A stretch of 64,000 nucleotides of DNA from Novosphingobium sp. Leaf2 (GTDB lineage: Bacteria; Pseudomonadota; Alphaproteobacteria; Sphingomonadales; Sphingomonadaceae). The stretch is taken from NCBI RefSeq assembly GCF_001421325.1, contig NZ_LMJY01000001.1, forward strand, positions 317,501 through 381,500, given 5' to 3'. The translations under genes were made by a program, and so were the position numbers. Position 1 is the stretch's first letter. Each line of letters begins with the position of its first letter. Shown piece by piece: positions 61,715-64,000 of the stretch. The notes under the pieces are model-generated. The model searched no databases. It was not told the origin of the DNA and saw only the letters and a program-made list of their open reading frames with translations.

Positions 61715-62422
61715 ATGAACAAGATCTATCCCAGTGCGCAGGCGGCGCTGGACGGCGTGCTGAAAGATGGCCTGTTGATCGCCGCCGGGGGATTTGGCCT
61801 TTCCGGCATTCCCGAACGCCTGCTGGACGCGATCCGAGATTCCGGGGTGAAGGACCTGACCTTCGCCTCCAACAATGCCGGCATCGATAACGAAGGCATC
61901 GGCAAGCTGCTGCGCACCCGGCAGGTCCGCAAGATGATCTCGTCCTATGTGGGCGAGAACAAGGAGTTCGAGCGACAGTATCTTGCCGGCGAGCTGGAGG
62001 TGGAGTTCTGCCCCCAGGGCACGCTGGCTGAGCGGATGCGGGCCGGGGGCGCTGGGATTCCCGGCTTCTACACCAAAACCGGCGTGGGCACCCAGGTGGC
62101 CGAGGGCAAGGAAACCAAGGTGTTCCGGGGCGAGGAATACCTGCTGGAAGAAGGCATCTTCGCCGATCTGGCCATCGTCAAGGCGTGGAAGGCGGACGAG
62201 ACCGGGAACGTGGTCTTCCGCAAGACGGCCCGCAACTTCAATGTGCCGGCTGCCACGTGCGGGAAAATCTGCGTGGTGGAAGTGGAGGAGATTGTGCCGA
62301 CCGGAAGCCTCGATCCAGACGCCATCCACCTGCCCGGCGTCTTCGTTCAGCGCATTGTGCTGGGCGCGCCGTACGACAAGAAGATCGAATTCGTGACCAC
62401 GCGCGCGCGGGAGGCCGTATAA
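61715..62422 (+). CDS. scoA: 3-oxoacid CoA-transferase subunit A
   Basis: 235 residues. The subunit A opening [20 protein letters not shown], then [20 protein letters not shown] and [20 protein letters not shown] are clear. In this family subunit A binds the CoA moiety and subunit B carries the catalytic Glu. It moves CoA from succinyl-CoA to acetoacetate (or a related acid) for ketone-body or aromatic degradation. The stop shares one base with the scoB start (TAATG), so the subunits are translationally coupled. Confidence 0.96.
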   Translation: MNKIYPSAQAALDGVLKDGLLIAAGGFGLSGIPERLLDAIRDSGVKDLTFASNNAGIDNEGIGKLLRTRQVRKMISSYVGENKEFERQYLAGELEVEFCPQGTLAERMRAGGAGIPGFYTKTGVGTQVAEGKETKVFRGEEYLLEEGIFADLAIVKAWKADETGNVVFRKTARNFNVPAATCGKICVVEVEEIVPTGSLDPDAIHLPGVFVQRIVLGAPYDKKIEFVTTRAREAV

Positions 62423-63072
62423 TGTCGCAGGAAACCAAAGGCTGGACCCGCAACGAAATGGCCGCGCGCGCGGCGAAGGAACTGCAGGACGGGTTCTACG
62501 TGAACCTGGGCATCGGCATCCCGACGCTGGTGGCAAACTACGTCCCAGCCGACATCACCGTCACGCTGCAAAGCGAAAACGGGATGCTGGGCATCGGCCC
62601 TTTTCCTTATCCGGAAGACGTGGACCCGGACCTTATCAACGCCGGCAAGCAGACGATCAGCGAACTGCCGCATTCTGCTTATTTCGATAGCGCCACCAGC
62701 TTCGGCATGATCCGGGGCGGGCATATCGACCTGACCGTGCTTGGTGCGATGGAAGTGGCGCAAAACGGCGACATCGCCAACTGGATGGTGCCCGGCAAGA
62801 TGATCAAGGGCATGGGCGGGGCGATGGACCTTGTTGCCGGGGTCAAGAAGATCATCGTGGTGATGGAGCATACGTCCAAGAACGGCGATCCCAAGTTCAT
62901 CCCGGAATGCACCCTGCCGCTGACGGGGCGCCACGTGGTGGACATGATCATCACCGACCTGGCCGTGTTCCAGCGGCGCGATCATGACAGCCCGTTCCGG
63001 TTAGTGGAACTGGCGCCGGGCGTCAGCGCCGACGAGGTGGCCGCCAAGACGACGGCGCACTACGTAAGCTGA
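62422..63072 (+). CDS. scoB: 3-oxoacid CoA-transferase subunit B
   Basis: 216 residues. The catalytic Glu52 is in [12 protein letters not shown], and the rest of the subunit B pattern ([54 protein letters not shown]) is intact. Second gene of the LysR-controlled unit. The stop lies in the arm of a long hairpin. Confidence 0.97.
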   Translation: MSQETKGWTRNEMAARAAKELQDGFYVNLGIGIPTLVANYVPADITVTLQSENGMLGIGPFPYPEDVDPDLINAGKQTISELPHSAYFDSATSFGMIRGGHIDLTVLGAMEVAQNGDIANWMVPGKMIKGMGGAMDLVAGVKKIIVVMEHTSKNGDPKFIPECTLPLTGRHVVDMIITDLAVFQRRDHDSPFRLVELAPGVSADEVAAKTTAHYVS

Positions 63073-63108
63073 CCCGATTCTGGCGGGGGGCTCGCCAGCA
63101 TCGGGGTC
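63071..63108 (+). terminator. Long hairpin directly after scoB
   Basis: GACCCGATTCTGGCG pairs with CGCCAGCATCGGGGTC with one mismatch and one bulge. The stem begins inside the scoB stop codon. No T-run follows, so it may stabilise the mRNA 3' end rather than terminate. Confidence 0.5.
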
Positions 63109-63145
63109 ACAGGGTATCATCGGCGCATTGCGCGCCGGAGAGACC

Positions 63146-63832
63146 ATGACGTACACGTTGATTACCGCAAACCGGAACTACTCCAGCTGGTCGCTGCGGC
63201 CCTGGGTGCTGATGAAAGCGCTTGGCATCGCCTTCGAAGACGAGCTGGAGCCGTTCGCCATGCCGGTGAACTACGATTCCTTCCGCAGCTTTTCGCCGAC
63301 CGGCCAGGTGCCGGTGCTGATCGACGAGGCGCGCACGATCTGGGATTCGCTGGGCATCTGCCTGTATCTGGCCGATCGGCACGCCGGCATCTGGCCTTCG
63401 GACCATGACGCCCGCGCCTTTGCGCAAAGCGCGGTGTGCGAAATGCACGCCGGGTTCCCGAACCTGCGCGCGCGCTGCACGATGAACGTGGGCGTGCGGG
63501 TGCGTCCGCGTGAAATGGGCGGGCAGCTGCTGCGCGAGATATTCCGGCTGCGCGAATTGTTCGAGGACGGGCTTTCCCGCTTCGGCGGACCGTGGCTGGC
63601 CGGGCCATCTTTCAGCGCGATCGATGCGTTCTATGCGCCCGTGGCCTTTCGGGTGCGCACCTATGGCCTGGATGTGGGCCGCGGACACGCTTGGGTGGAC
63701 ACCATGCTGGCGCACCCCGCCATGCGGCAGTGGGAAGCCGAGGCGCTGGCCGAAACCTGGCGGGAGGACAGTCATGAGGCCGAACTCGCAGAGGCGGGAG
63801 AAATCGTCGCGGATTATCGCAATGGCGCGTGA
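63146..63832 (+). CDS. Glutathione S-transferase family protein
   Basis: 228 residues from the ATG at 63146 (GGAG upstream; a TTG six codons earlier not used). The thioredoxin-like N-terminal domain reads NRNYSSWSLRPWVLMKALGI with the likely glutathione-activating Ser in NYSSWS, then SPTGQVPVLIDEARTIWDSL (cis-Pro). The helical C-terminal domain includes FGGPWLAGPSFSAIDAFYAP. Substrate unknown. The next gene encodes a glutathione peroxidase, so both are glutathione-related. Confidence 0.93.
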   Translation: MTYTLITANRNYSSWSLRPWVLMKALGIAFEDELEPFAMPVNYDSFRSFSPTGQVPVLIDEARTIWDSLGICLYLADRHAGIWPSDHDARAFAQSAVCEMHAGFPNLRARCTMNVGVRVRPREMGGQLLREIFRLRELFEDGLSRFGGPWLAGPSFSAIDAFYAPVAFRVRTYGLDVGRGHAWVDTMLAHPAMRQWEAEALAETWREDSHEAELAEAGEIVADYRNGA

Positions 63833-63896
63833 TGCCTTGCAGGTGCCATGCGCGGTATCCATAACCTGCGAGCACACAGCAACCGGAGTTTCCTGA

Positions 63897-64000
63897 ATGA
63901 CCGACCTTGCCACCATTCCGCTCAGCCGCATCGACGGTCAGCCCGACAGCCTGGCCCAGCACGCCGGCAAGGTGCTGCTGGTGGTCAACGTCGCGTCGAA
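63897..64000 (+). CDS. Glutathione peroxidase, 5' part only
   Basis: The first 34 codons of a frame from the ATG at 63897, running off the window. It reads MTDLATIPLSRIDGQPDSLA then GKVLLVVNVASK, matching the BtuE/Gpx start in which NVAS(K)C leads to the active-site Cys, which lies beyond the edge. GGAG lies upstream. It follows the GST by 64 bp. Confidence 0.8.
   Translation, partial: MTDLATIPLSRIDGQPDSLAQHAGKVLLVVNVAS

Overview
The window is a gene-dense, high-GC chromosomal segment of an alphaproteobacterium. The most likely source is a sphingomonad (Sphingomonadales, Novosphingobium/Sphingomonas type). This is inferred from alphaproteobacterial forms of GroESL, RpoB/RpoC, RlmE and prephenate dehydratase, a membrane-anchored CTSCH cytochrome c, PhyR-EcfG-like promoter motifs (GGAAC-N16/17-nGTT), and a HIG1 small protein next to a PduO-type adenosyltransferase. 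I see no insertion sequence, prophage, CRISPR array or rRNA operon; the content looks like ordinary core and accessory chromosome.

Layout. 1-7 kb: groES-groEL (minus, CIRCE controlled, groEL cut by the window edge), a MATE exporter, a Met/Gln-rich secreted protein, rplJ-rplL (minus) and a Pro/Ala-rich single-pass protein. 7-16 kb: rpoB-rpoC on the plus strand, so the classical rplJL-rpoBC block is split and oppositely oriented. 16-24 kb: an outer-membrane barrel protein with a possible general-stress promoter, an unknown protein, ispG, a GNAT, tRNA-Gln(CUG), a Ppx/GppA phosphatase with rlmE, a cytochrome c and prephenate dehydratase. 23.7-30 kb: a tight six-gene operon DUF4129-DUF4350-MoxR ATPase-DUF58-SpoIIM-RDD, apparently a membrane-associated chaperone or assembly machine of unknown role. 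30-34 kb: a stress-flavoured cluster (lipoprotein, CsbD protein, triple-PAS LuxR regulator, second CsbD-like protein, multi-pass membrane protein) downstream of a possible EcfG promoter.

34-48 kb: an acyltransferase and an MHS-type transporter, then a full cellulose operon on the minus strand, in order small BcsR/BcsP-like protein, bcsQ, fused bcsAB, bcsC, bcsD, bcsZ, with stops and starts overlapping throughout and a divergent PilZ-domain gene. 48-57 kb: housekeeping genes (LD-carboxypeptidase, LOG-family hydrolase, thiD, DUF1272, glmM, a dicarboxylate/amino-acid symporter, a methyltransferase, an HNH protein, gluQ, a HIG1 protein, cobalamin adenosyltransferase, 3-hydroxyacyl-CoA dehydrogenase). 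57.9-64 kb: a double-AAA CDC48/p97-like ATPase, a candidate small RNA, a LysR regulator divergent from scoAB (3-oxoacid CoA-transferase) across a palindromic operator, a glutathione S-transferase and the start of a glutathione peroxidase.

Points most worth following up: the MoxR/DUF58/SpoIIM/RDD operon, the stress cluster, the broken rplJL/rpoBC arrangement with its leader and intercistronic hairpins, and the candidate sRNA at about 60.45-60.54 kb. All functional calls come from reading motifs and gene order; no database search was run.
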